This document shows, piece by piece, positions 1-6,794 of a stretch of DNA of 29,266 nucleotides. Position 1 is the first letter of the stretch, and each line of letters starts with the position of its first letter. The notes below the pieces were generated by a model. That model was not told the DNA's origin, ran no database searches, and saw only the letters and a program-made list of their open reading frames with translations. Source of the DNA: JBBSUQ01 sp964389755 (GTDB taxonomy: Bacteria > Bacteroidota > Bacteroidia > Flavobacteriales_D > Crocinitomicaceae); the NCBI GenBank assembly GCA_964389755.1, contig CAYMEW010000042.1, positions 1 to 29,266 of the forward strand, read 5' to 3'. The position numbers and the translations under genes are program-made.

Positions 1-2
1 CT

Positions 3-209
3 TGTATATGGGGCTTAACACTAGTTTATGATTTCTCACAAAATAAAAATATTTATTTTTTCTACTTAGTTTTATTTTTTCTCGGCGCAGTATTGATGAG
101 ATCTGCAGGGTGTATTGTTAATGATGTATTGGATAGAAAATTTGACAAACTAGTTGTAAGAACAAAGGACAGGCCAATTGCATCGGGAAAAATTTCCGTA
201 AAATTGAAA
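3..209 (+). pseudogene. UbiA-family prenyltransferase fragment (both ends missing)
   Basis: Frame 3 reads from the window edge as a piece of an integral-membrane UbiA prenyltransferase, which attaches a polyprenyl chain to 4-hydroxybenzoate in ubiquinone synthesis. It starts inside the first membrane segment (CIWGLTLVYD), has a second hydrophobic stretch, then the family signature RSAGCIVNDVLDRKFD, which holds the NDxxDxxxD prenyl-diphosphate/Mg2+ motif, followed by RTKDRPIASGKIS, the equivalent of E. coli UbiA RTANRPLPSG. Family likeness ends near base 205-220; the frame stays open to 518 but only as the antisense of the next gene. GC is about 31% by hand count, well below the rest. The sequence resembles low-GC proteobacterial UbiA, while Bacteroidota usually use MenA for menaquinone. 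It is most likely a chimeric contig end, or else a transferred and truncated gene. The family call is confident; the origin is not. Confidence 0.75.
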
Positions 210-584
210 TTATTTTTTAAAGATGATTATTCCGGAATCACTTATTTGATCAATAGTCGTATTCAGAATCACAACCTTTCCCACGTCTTGCTTCCTTGCA
301 TTTTTAAGACATCCCAGATGAAACGAACGATCCCGGAAACAATCTGCGACATAATTTTGCCGGATGATCGAATCACTTTCGATATCCAAATCTATATTCG
401 GTACCGCCCTGTATATTTCGATTGTTTCAAACCTGATCGTGTCGCCCTGAGCGATCTCCGTAATTTGTATGACAAAATAATACCCCGATCGTACTATCTC
501 TTTATTCTGCGCAAATGATGAATGAGGAAAAAAGCAGGTACTCCAAAGAAACACTACTATCCACCAATTCTTCTGTTTTCCCAT
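210..584 (-). CDS. Small secreted hypothetical protein
   Basis: This 124-residue protein has a clear Sec signal peptide: MGKQK, a hydrophobic WWIVVFLWSTCFFP core, and a likely signal peptidase I site after SSFA (about residue 25). The mature part of about 100 residues is rich in isoleucine and aspartate, has two or three cysteines, and ends in IIIFKK. No family was recognised. The export signal and the beta-rich look suggest a periplasmic or surface protein. It lies on the same strand as the next small secreted gene, 113 bp apart, so they may be co-transcribed. Its stop codon sits exactly where the UbiA fragment's homology gives out, so its 3' end may have been altered by that junction. Confidence 0.6.
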   Translation of the reverse strand: MGKQKNWWIVVFLWSTCFFPHSSFAQNKEIVRSGYYFVIQITEIAQGDTIRFETIEIYRAVPNIDLDIESDSIIRQNYVADCFRDRSFHLGCLKNARKQDVGKVVILNTTIDQISDSGIIIFKK

Positions 585-697
585 TTTTGGTTTGGATTTA
601 TATGACTATTCACTCTTTTAGTTTTGATGCCGAATCACTCGGCGCGAAATCGTAAATCAAATTTGCTTTTATTTTAAGTCGTATACCAGGAATAAAA

Positions 698-1147
698 TTA
701 CCAACGGAATGGAAGCATCAATTCGTATGGGACATTCTCCGTGCTATTTTTATAGATTGCTTTAGCCGGGATCAAATCGGGCATTTTTTCAAGCAGGGAG
801 CAAATAAATTCTTCACATTCCTGGGGAGCCGACGACATGTATACTTTATAATCCTGAACGCTCCCGTATTTATCGTATAAAACAGCGACATAAACGGATT
901 CATTCTGACAATCAACCGGGTAACCAGCTAATTTAACGTTTTTCAAAAAATCAAAAAACCATGTTATGCCCTCACCGGAAACCAGTTCCGGTTCGCGAAT
1001 GCTTATTAGTGAATCGGGCCATTCCATTTTGAATACATAGCCTTTCGGCGGTGAGAACAGAGAATCCGGACAGCTACAGTCGTCGATCTGGCTTTTAACG
1101 CCGTAAGCCATCGTGATGAATACTAACAGGATGATTTTATTTCTCAT
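698..1147 (-). CDS. Secreted protein with a TonB C-terminal-like domain
   Basis: This 149-residue protein begins with a signal peptide (MRNKIILLVFITMAYGVKS, cleavage near residue 19) and a short cysteine-bearing stretch (DDCSC). The last ~65 residues match the pattern of TonB C-terminal domains in Bacteroidota: VYVAVLYDKYGSVQDYKV, then a helix ending in LLEKMPDLIPAK, then a final strand ending LPFRW (compare V-D-x-x-G-x-V and M-P-x-W-x-P-G-K...LPI.F in energy transducers). The N-terminal membrane anchor and proline-rich linker of real TonB are absent. It may therefore be a periplasmic TonB-fold protein rather than a working energy transducer. The domain call is by eye and moderate. Confidence 0.6.
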   Translation of the reverse strand: MRNKIILLVFITMAYGVKSQIDDCSCPDSLFSPPKGYVFKMEWPDSLISIREPELVSGEGITWFFDFLKNVKLAGYPVDCQNESVYVAVLYDKYGSVQDYKVYMSSAPQECEEFICSLLEKMPDLIPAKAIYKNSTENVPYELMLPFRW

Positions 1148-1264
1148 GGTTCATTTAAGCTGATCATTTTTAGCGCCGAAGACCATAAAGTCGGATCGAC
1201 AGACCTGGTTATAAAAATATTTAAATTATTCGAACTATCGGAATTACTTCGAATTGAAGGTTAT

Positions 1265-1302
1265 GGTGTATGGGTGTATGGGTGTATGGGTGTATGGGTG
1301 TA
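1265..1302 (+). repeat. 8-bp tandem repeat, 4.75 copies
   Basis: The unit GGTGTATG is repeated four times perfectly (1265-1296), followed by a six-base partial copy. It lies between the start of the TonB-like gene and the larger inverted repeat. Short perfect repeats of this kind change copy number by strand slippage. Confidence 0.9.
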
Positions 1303-1421
1303 GGTACATGGTTAAGCTTCGGAAGAACGGTTTTTCTTGAAATAAAGTGTTTGCATTTTTCTTTTTTTCCGGGGCAAAAAAAAGAAAGAAAAAAGTGCCC
1401 TTGCGCTACGTTGCAGCCATT

Positions 1422-1514
1422 ACCCGCTAGTGTACTTGTTCCTAAAATTTCTGAAAACTCCTCCCGTTGGTCGTCAGACAGCCAGAAATTTTGACGGAAC
1501 GGCGTACAGCGGGT
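1422..1514. repeat. Long imperfect inverted repeat (32-nt arms)
   Basis: The left arm (1422-1453) starts ACCCGCT and ends AAAATTTCTG. The right arm (1483-1514) starts CAGAAATTTT and ends AGCGGGT. Between these perfect ends the arms also share GTAC and GTTCC blocks, with small bulges. The loop is 29 nt. The whole could fold as a ~32-bp stem. It has the shape of a REP-like or miniature palindromic element, but no target-site duplication was established. Confidence 0.8.
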
Positions 1515-1649
1515 ACCCGGTGCCTACCCTCGATTACTTCGCCTTCCCCAGGCGAAATCTCGGTCTTCACGAGCAGTGCTCGCTCTTACTAAGGCGCTTT
1601 GTAAAGCACAAGGGAAGACCTTCGTAATGACGGTTTAGGTTGTAGCAAT

Positions 1650-1765
1650 GCTTTGTCCCTCGCCTTTCGCTCCTTCACCAGGAGCGGGCTCGGTCTTCGC
1701 GAGCAGTGCTTTGTCCCTCGCCTTTCGCTCCTTCGCCAGGAGCGGGCTCGGTCTTCGCGAGCAGT
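1650..1765. repeat. 58-bp direct repeat, two copies, each with hairpins
   Basis: The unit begins GCTTTGTCCCTCGCC and ends CGCGAGCAGT. Copies 1650-1707 and 1708-1765 differ at one base (A or G in the hairpin loop). Each holds a 7-bp hairpin CGCTCCT/AGGAGCG (first copy: 1668-1674 with 1680-1686). At the end of copy 2, GCGAGCA g TGCTCGC (1757-1771) forms a near-perfect palindrome touching the glyA stop codon. A diverged relative of the unit's second half lies at about 1559-1590. Confidence 0.85.
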
Positions 1766-1772
1766 GCTCGCT

Positions 1773-3047
1773 CTACCATTGGAATAAGGGGCGGCCGGAC
1801 ATCAGGGCGTTCACCTCATCTTTCACGGTTTTGAGGGTGTCTTCGCCGGAAATGTCAGACAATACGCGGTCGATCAGGTCGACGATGGTGTCGATTTCGT
1901 CCTCTTGTACTCCGCGGGTCGTAATAGCGGATGTTCCAACTCGAATCCCGCTGGTCACGAAGGGCGATTCGGTATCGAAGGGAACCATGTTCTTGTTTAC
2001 GGTAATGTCCGCTTTTACAAGTGCATTTTCGGCATCTTTACCGGTCACGTTCTTCGAACGGAGGTCGATGAGCATCGAGTGATTGTCAGTTCCTCCGGAA
2101 ATTACTTTATATCCCCTGTCCACGAAGCATTCAGCCATGCGTGCTGCATTCTTCTGCACCTGCTTCATGTAGGTTTTGTAATTGTCGCTCAGTGCTTCAC
2201 CGAAGGCCACTGCTTTGGCTGCAATTACGTGTTCCAGCGGTCCGCCCTGTGTGCCCGGGAAAACGGCTGCGTCTAAAAGCGAACCCATGGATTTCAGGTT
2301 TCCGTTATTCCACTTCAGTCCGAAGGGATTCTCGAAGTTGTGACGCATCATGATCACACCTCCACGTGGCCCGCGCAGGGTTTTATGCGTGGTCGTGGTA
2401 ACAATGTGACAATGTTCGAGCGGATCGTTGAGTAATTTCGTGGCGATGAGTCCTGCCGGATGCGAAATATCCGCCATGATCAGCGCTCCCACTTCATCGG
2501 CTATTTTGCGAATGCGTACATAGTCCCAGTCACGGCTGTAGGCAGATGCTCCGCAAATGATCATTTTCGGCTTCACATTACGTGCGGTTTCTTCCATCAT
2601 ATCGTAATCAACGAGGCCGGTTTCCCGGTTTACGCCATAGAAATGCGGTTCGTAAAGTTTACCGGAAAAGTTCACGGGGGACCCGTGTGTGAGGTGTCCG
2701 CCATGTGAAAGGTCGAAACCGAGAATCTTATCTCCGGGTTTCAGGCAGGCGAGGAACACGGCGGCATTGGCCTGTGCCCCGGAATGTGGCTGTACGTTTG
2801 CCCAGGAAGCACCGAAAAGTTCACACAGGCGATCGATGGCAAGCTGTTCTACCTTGTCCACAACTTCGCAACCGCCGTAATAGCGTTTTCCGGGAAGTCC
2901 TTCCGCATATTTGTTGGTCAGTACGCTTCCCATGGCATCCATGACTTCCTGACTTACAAAGTTTTCCGATGCGATCAATTCGATCCCGGACACCTGCCGA
3001 TTGCGTTCTTCCTCGATGAGGTTAAAGATTTCCTGGTCTCTTTTCAT
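1773..3047 (-). CDS. glyA: Serine hydroxymethyltransferase
   Basis: This PLP enzyme of the cytoplasm interconverts serine and glycine while loading or unloading one-carbon units on tetrahydrofolate. The 424-residue length is normal for bacteria. Visible hallmarks are IELIASENF near the N-terminus, NKYAEGLPGKRYYGG (residues ~45-59), the HSGAQAN loop (~88-94), DISHPAGL (193-200; Asp193 and His196 contact the cofactor), and TTTTHKTLRGPRGG, in which Lys222 should bind PLP. VFPGTQGGP and the C-terminal SGIRVGTSA motif are also present. The ATG start follows a candidate -7 promoter box (3073-3080) by about 25 bp, so transcription probably starts independently of the upstream NlpC/P60 gene, 54 bp away. 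The stop codon abuts the downstream 58-bp repeats. Confidence 0.98.
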   Translation of the reverse strand: MKRDQEIFNLIEEERNRQVSGIELIASENFVSQEVMDAMGSVLTNKYAEGLPGKRYYGGCEVVDKVEQLAIDRLCELFGASWANVQPHSGAQANAAVFLACLKPGDKILGFDLSHGGHLTHGSPVNFSGKLYEPHFYGVNRETGLVDYDMMEETARNVKPKMIICGASAYSRDWDYVRIRKIADEVGALIMADISHPAGLIATKLLNDPLEHCHIVTTTTHKTLRGPRGGVIMMRHNFENPFGLKWNNGNLKSMGSLLDAAVFPGTQGGPLEHVIAAKAVAFGEALSDNYKTYMKQVQKNAARMAECFVDRGYKVISGGTDNHSMLIDLRSKNVTGKDAENALVKADITVNKNMVPFDTESPFVTSGIRVGTSAITTRGVQEDEIDTIVDLIDRVLSDISGEDTLKTVKDEVNALMSGRPLFQW

Positions 3048-3072
3048 AGTGTACGCCTTGTATTTTCGTCTG

Positions 3073-3080
3073 CAAATATA
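3073..3080 (-). promoter_or_regulatory. Candidate Bacteroidota -7 promoter box for glyA
   Basis: On the minus strand this reads TATATTTG, a full match to the Bacteroidota -7 consensus TAnnTTTG. It lies 26 bp before the glyA ATG, within the 54-bp gap after the NlpC/P60 stop. No good TTTG -33 element was seen at the expected distance, so the call rests on the box and its position alone. Confidence 0.45.
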
Positions 3081-3101
3081 ATTGAATCCGTCTATTCTGT
3101 T

Positions 3102-3854
3102 TCATATCCTGCACACGGAATGCAGGTGATGTGTGAGCCTGTCCGCCTCGCGGTTAAAAATTCCCTCCACGGTCAGTTGATCGCGTCGGACCTCGCCGGA
3201 GGCGTGAATGATGCCGCCTTCACCGTCGCAAATTCCCACGTGGATGATCTTTCCGCCGGTATTTATAAAAAAAGCGAGGTCATTGCGCTGGAGATCGTTC
3301 CATTCTACAGCCATTCCGGTCTCGGCCTGTTGCCAGGCATCGCGCGGCAGATTTATATCAAACATGCGAAGAACGACCTGCATAAGTGCCGAACAATCGA
3401 TCCCGAACGCGTTCTTTCCTCCCCATAAATAGGGTGTTCCGATGAAGGAAGCCGCAAAATCGCAGGGATCGGTGAATGTGTTCGCGCCAGTCTTCTCCAG
3501 CACGCGGTATTCGTACCTGCCGATGTTAAAAACCTCATCCGGCCCGGTAAAAGCTCCGCGCGTGATGAGCTTGGGTCCTTCCGGCGCCTGTACTTTCAGT
3601 AAGGTGTATCCGGATACGACCCGGGCGTCCATCCAGCGTATCATTTCTTTTTCGGAAATAAAGCGCAGTTGTTTCTGGTCGGTAAAACCGGAATAGTGAT
3701 CGGAGAGCCCGGTTACCTTTGCCCAGGGCGCGATCACTTCCTCTACTTCCACCAGTTCACCGAAAAGCAGCTGCGACACCATTTCAGAGGTATCGTCGCG
3801 ATCCTTTCTTAACGGGGCGGCATTAACGGTGCAGTAAGCAATTCGTGAACTCAT
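3102..3854 (-). CDS. NlpC/P60 family cysteine peptidase with N-terminal SH3-like region
   Basis: This 250-residue protein has an N-terminal ~120-residue bacterial SH3-like region (CTVNAAPLRKDRDDTSEMVS resembles the start of SH3b domains) and a C-terminal NlpC/P60 domain (~130-250). The catalytic set is visible: Cys154 in GIDCSALMQ, His205 in KIIHVGIC and His217 in IIHASG, with PYLWGG just before the cysteine. The family cuts the gamma-D-glutamyl bond to the diamino acid in peptidoglycan peptides. No signal peptide or lipobox is seen, which fits YkfC-like enzymes that trim peptidoglycan-derived peptides inside the cell (inference). The start codon overlaps the stop of the upstream DinB-like gene by one base (TAATG), suggesting coupled translation. 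Confidence 0.9.
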   Translation of the reverse strand: MSSRIAYCTVNAAPLRKDRDDTSEMVSQLLFGELVEVEEVIAPWAKVTGLSDHYSGFTDQKQLRFISEKEMIRWMDARVVSGYTLLKVQAPEGPKLITRGAFTGPDEVFNIGRYEYRVLEKTGANTFTDPCDFAASFIGTPYLWGGKNAFGIDCSALMQVVLRMFDINLPRDAWQQAETGMAVEWNDLQRNDLAFFINTGGKIIHVGICDGEGGIIHASGEVRRDQLTVEGIFNREADRLTHHLHSVCRI

Positions 3855-4429
3855 TATTTCCTGGGGAAATCGGGATTTTTCAATACGTTCATGGCCTGTT
3901 GCATGTGCCGTTCATTGTGATAGATAATGAACATCAGGGCATCGCCCAGGCGCAGGCGGATCAGTTTGCTGATTGATACGGGAATTTTGACCTTTCGCAG
4001 GTTTACTTCTTTTGCTTTTTCAAGGATGTCGAGCATGATCTCCTGGTTTTCGCGAAACTCTTCCACATCGTTGCCGTTTACAAGCTTATCAGTCACCGGA
4101 TCGTATCCTTTCGGAGCGCGGAATTTTCGTTTGACATTGCGTGCATTTCCGAGTTTCATGGATTTCCATGCCGAACGTCCGAGCGGGGAAGAAACGAATA
4201 TTTCTTTTGGTTCCCGGAAGCGCGTTTGTGCGATCTTACCAAGGAACTGTTCGTTGTAGAATTTGGAGAATTCGTTGAGATGCGCAAAGACCTCTTCAAT
4301 GCTCCATGCATTTTCCGCAGGGCGCCACGACAACTGGCTTGCGTTGAGGTATTTGAAATGCTTTTTCACCAGGTCCAGGTTATGCTGGGTGATGTTTTTG
4401 AGCGCGGAAATGAGATCTGCTGTTAACAT
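3854..4429 (-). CDS. DinB-like metal-binding four-helix protein
   Basis: From the ATG at 4429 this encodes 191 residues; an upstream in-frame TTG would add three residues and is less likely. The pattern is that of the DinB/YfiT-like superfamily: LSWRPAENAWSIEEVFAHLNE with the first His (about 50), and a C-terminal YHNERHMQQ with His171 and His175, giving the usual three-histidine metal site. Members include thiol-dependent transferases and many proteins of unknown reaction, so no substrate is assigned. A basic central stretch (NVKRKFRAPKGYDP) is typical of family loops. It heads a two-gene unit with the NlpC/P60 gene and is divergent from surE, 129 bp away. Confidence 0.85.
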   Translation of the reverse strand: MLTADLISALKNITQHNLDLVKKHFKYLNASQLSWRPAENAWSIEEVFAHLNEFSKFYNEQFLGKIAQTRFREPKEIFVSSPLGRSAWKSMKLGNARNVKRKFRAPKGYDPVTDKLVNGNDVEEFRENQEIMLDILEKAKEVNLRKVKIPVSISKLIRLRLGDALMFIIYHNERHMQQAMNVLKNPDFPRK

Positions 4430-4514
4430 GATGACCAAAAATAGAAAATTTCGGCGTGATACATTCGAAATATATTCTCTTAAATTAATCCGTTCAAAAA
4501 AGGGAGGATTTCGT

Positions 4515-4522
4515 TACTTTCG
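4515..4522 (+). promoter_or_regulatory. Possible -7 promoter box for the surE operon
   Basis: TACTTTCG resembles TAnnTTTG with one mismatch and lies 37 bp before the surE start. Similar one-mismatch boxes precede accA (TAACTTTC, 26994-27001) and the second POT gene (minus strand TATTTTCG, 12739-12746). The call is weak and rests on resemblance and position. Confidence 0.3.
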
Positions 4523-4558
4523 CAGGGAATATCAATTATCCGTTTAAAACGACAATCC

Positions 4559-5326
4559 GTGAAGAAAAAACCATTGATCCTCATTACAAACGACGACGGA
4601 ATTTCGGCCCGGGGAATCGCTGCACTGGTTGAAGCGGCTTCCGGACTCGGACAACTGGTGATCATTGCCCCGGACAAACCGCAATCAGGTATGGGACACG
4701 CTATTACGGTGAATCATCCGCTGCGCTTGCAAAAGTCGCAGTTGTTCCCGGATTTCGAGGCCTACTTTTGTACGGGTACACCGGTAGACTGTGTAAAGCT
4801 CGGAATTTACGAGGTTCTGAAACGCAAACCGGATTTGCTTCTTTCGGGGATCAATCACGGGGCAAACACCTCCACGAACGTGTTGTATTCCGGAACAATG
4901 TCGGCCGCTGTGGAAGGCGCTATCGAAAATATCCCGAGTATTGGTTTTTCACTCAACAACCACGATTTCGATGCCGACTTCGAAGGATCGAAAGCGGTGG
5001 TTCGGAAACTGGTGAGTCATGTACTGCAGGAAAAGATGCCTTCTAACATCTGTTATAATGTAAACATCCCGGATTGTCCTGCGAATGAACTCAAAGGGAT
5101 CAAGATCGCCCGCGGCGCACGTGCATTTTGGGAAGACCGTTTCGACCGGCGCAAGGACCAGTTCGGTCGTGATTATTACTGGCTGACGGGGAATTTTGAG
5201 AACCAGGACGACGGACACGACACCGACCTGCGTGCGATCTCTGAAGGCTATGCCAGTCTCGTCCCGATTCATTATGATATGACCGCTTATCAAGTTATCA
5301 AAGACCTTAAAAATATCGACTTATGA
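4559..5326 (+). CDS. surE: 5'/3'-nucleotidase SurE
   Basis: SurE is a metal-dependent phosphatase acting on nucleoside monophosphates (and short polyphosphate in some species), with a role in stress survival. The 255-residue length is standard. The N-terminal ITNDDG gives the metal-binding Asp12-Asp13 pair; APDKPQSGMGHAIT supplies Ser43; LLSGINHGAN supplies Asn99, and YSGTMSAAVEG follows, as in known SurE enzymes. The start is GTG at 4559, because no ATG precedes the conserved core. It is the first gene of a tight plus-strand operon: the stop overlaps the next start by ATGA, then lpxB follows one base after that gene. Such surE neighbourhoods near envelope genes are common in Bacteroidota (general impression). 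Confidence 0.97.
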   Translation: MKKKPLILITNDDGISARGIAALVEAASGLGQLVIIAPDKPQSGMGHAITVNHPLRLQKSQLFPDFEAYFCTGTPVDCVKLGIYEVLKRKPDLLLSGINHGANTSTNVLYSGTMSAAVEGAIENIPSIGFSLNNHDFDADFEGSKAVVRKLVSHVLQEKMPSNICYNVNIPDCPANELKGIKIARGARAFWEDRFDRRKDQFGRDYYWLTGNFENQDDGHDTDLRAISEGYASLVPIHYDMTAYQVIKDLKNIDL

Positions 5327-5631
5327 ACCTGCGAAACTGGAGCCGACAACACACGTTCGGCCTGCTGATCGGGGCAGCGTCTCCCCTGGTATTCGCTCCG
5401 CTGATCCTTTTTATTTACGCGAAGATCCAGCACTTCCTGTTTGCACAGGTCTGGTACAAGTTCATTTCCGATCCGAATGCCACGGGCAAGTTCATTTCCC
5501 TGGCCATTATTATTAACCTGTTGTGGTTCTACCTGTTCCTGAACCGCGAAAAGTACAATTTCGCCATGGGGATCATCCTGGGAAGCGTGCTGTACTTGCC
5601 GTACATTGTTTACGTAAACCTGATTCTCTGA
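5323..5631 (+). CDS. Small three-helix membrane protein of the surE-lpxB operon
   Basis: This 102-residue protein shows three hydrophobic segments: roughly residues 12-33 (FGLLIGAASPLVFAPLILFI), 57-73 (FISLAIIINLLWFYLFL) and 80-100 (MGIILGSVLYLPYIVYVNL). An aromatic amphipathic linker (KIQHFLFAQVWYKF) joins the first two. No signal peptide, catalytic motif or known family was recognised. It overlaps surE by four bases (ATGA) and ends one base before lpxB, so it is almost certainly co-translated with them. That position hints at a role at the inner membrane linked to lipid A synthesis or the envelope, but this is inference only. Confidence 0.8.
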   Translation: MNLRNWSRQHTFGLLIGAASPLVFAPLILFIYAKIQHFLFAQVWYKFISDPNATGKFISLAIIINLLWFYLFLNREKYNFAMGIILGSVLYLPYIVYVNLIL

Positions 5632-5632
5632 T

Positions 5633-6757
5633 TTGAACGGAAAACGCATATACCTCATAGCCGGCGAGGCTTCGGGAGACCTGCATGCCTCCAACGTGAT
5701 GCGGGCAATCCTGGAACAGGCGCCGGATACCGAATTCCGATTCTGGGGCGGCGACAATATGCAGGCTGTGGGCGGAACGCTCGTGAAACACATTCGCGAA
5801 CTTGCCTTCATGGGGTTTGTGGAAGTGCTGATGAACCTGCGTACGATCCTGCGCAACATCAAGAGCTGCAAAGAAGACATCGCGGCGTTCAAACCGGATG
5901 CGCTGATCCTGGTCGATTATCCCGGCTTCAACCTGCGCATTGCCGAATGGGCGAAAGCGGAGGGCATCCCGGTGTTCTATTACATTTCTCCGCAGGTCTG
6001 GGCCTGGAAGCAATCGCGTGTGCACAAGATCCGGCAGGTGGTTGATCGCATGTTCGTTATTCTTCCCTTCGAAGAGGCTTTTTACGCGCGTTTCGATTAT
6101 AAAGTAAGCTATGTGGGGCATCCCCTGCTCGATGCCATCGACCGGTATCGCAGCGAAGCTGAAAGCGATCTGCACGCTGTAAACTCCCTGCCTGATAAAC
6201 CCATTATTGCTTTATTGCCGGGAAGCCGGCGGCAGGAGATCCGTACGAAATTACCGATCATGCTGAAAGCCGTTGCCGGACTGGACGATTACCAGGTGAT
6301 CATTGCGGGCGCACCGGCAATCGAGGCGGGATTCTACGAACAGTTCATCAGCCGCGAAAACCGCACGATCCTGTACGGGCAAACTTACGGCATTCTTTCG
6401 GCAGCGAGCGCAGCACTGGTGACCTCCGGAACCGCAACCCTCGAAACGGCGCTCTTCGAAGTCCCCGAAGTGGTTTGTTACAAAGGTTCTCCGATCTCCT
6501 ATTACATTGCACGTATGCTCATCAAAGTACGCTTTATATCGCTCGTAAACCTGATCATGGATCGCGAAGTGGTGACCGAACTGATCCAGCAGGAATGCAA
6601 CCCGAAGCGCATTCGCGAAGAACTGACGCGCATTTTACCCGGAGGCCCGGACCGGGAACGCATGCTGAACGATTACAAAGAACTCCGCGACAAACTCGGG
6701 GAAGGTGGCGCCAGCCGGCTTGTTGCAGGGGCCGTGTTGAAAACTATTTCCGCGTAG
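5633..6757 (+). CDS. lpxB: Lipid-A-disaccharide synthase
   Basis: LpxB joins UDP-diacylglucosamine and lipid X into the lipid A disaccharide at the inner face of the inner membrane, the fifth committed step of lipid A synthesis. The 374 residues match the family length (E. coli about 382). Hallmarks are the N-terminal YLIAGEASGDLHAS, the FWGGDNMQAVGG and FMGFVEVL stretches, LILVDYPGFNLRIA, YYISPQVWAWK, YVGHPLLD, and the nucleotide-binding LLPGSRRQEI with TSGTATLE and EVVCYK. The start is TTG at 5633, one base after the previous stop; the conserved core begins at residue 5, so no later start works. The SpoIID-like gene follows closely on the same strand. Confidence 0.97.
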   Translation: MNGKRIYLIAGEASGDLHASNVMRAILEQAPDTEFRFWGGDNMQAVGGTLVKHIRELAFMGFVEVLMNLRTILRNIKSCKEDIAAFKPDALILVDYPGFNLRIAEWAKAEGIPVFYYISPQVWAWKQSRVHKIRQVVDRMFVILPFEEAFYARFDYKVSYVGHPLLDAIDRYRSEAESDLHAVNSLPDKPIIALLPGSRRQEIRTKLPIMLKAVAGLDDYQVIIAGAPAIEAGFYEQFISRENRTILYGQTYGILSAASAALVTSGTATLETALFEVPEVVCYKGSPISYYIARMLIKVRFISLVNLIMDREVVTELIQQECNPKRIREELTRILPGGPDRERMLNDYKELRDKLGEGGASRLVAGAVLKTISA

Positions 6758-6794
6758 TTTCGTATTGAGAACCAACAGCATTAATTTTAAGGCC

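Larger units (their letters stand above)
1148..1772. other. Non-coding, repeat-rich interval downstream of glyA
   Basis: This 625-bp stretch has no credible gene; its short open frames run through repeats. In order it holds: an 8-bp tandem repeat (1265-1302); a T-run facing an A-run around a CCGGGGC core (about 1357-1390), able to form a hairpin; a long imperfect inverted repeat (1422-1514); a hairpin TTCGCCT/AGGCGAA near 1540-1558; a palindrome CGAGCAgTGCTCG (1570-1582); and a 58-bp unit repeated twice (1650-1765) that runs up to the glyA stop codon. It probably includes the 3' end of the glyA transcript, but no classical terminator with a clean U-tract was seen there. Confidence 0.7.

Noticed and set aside
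93..518. A 141-residue plus-strand open frame starting in the UbiA motif, as one intact protein
   Set aside because: Only the first ~40 residues look like UbiA; the rest is the antisense of the signal-peptide gene at 210-584 and lacks membrane segments expected of UbiA.
1648..2082. A plus-strand open frame over the 58-bp repeats and the 3' end of glyA
   Set aside because: It translates hairpin repeats and then the antisense of a certain gene.
6765..6794. TTG start for the SpoIID-like gene
   Set aside because: The GTG at 6795 gives a better-shaped signal peptide and an AAGG just upstream; the TTG remains possible.
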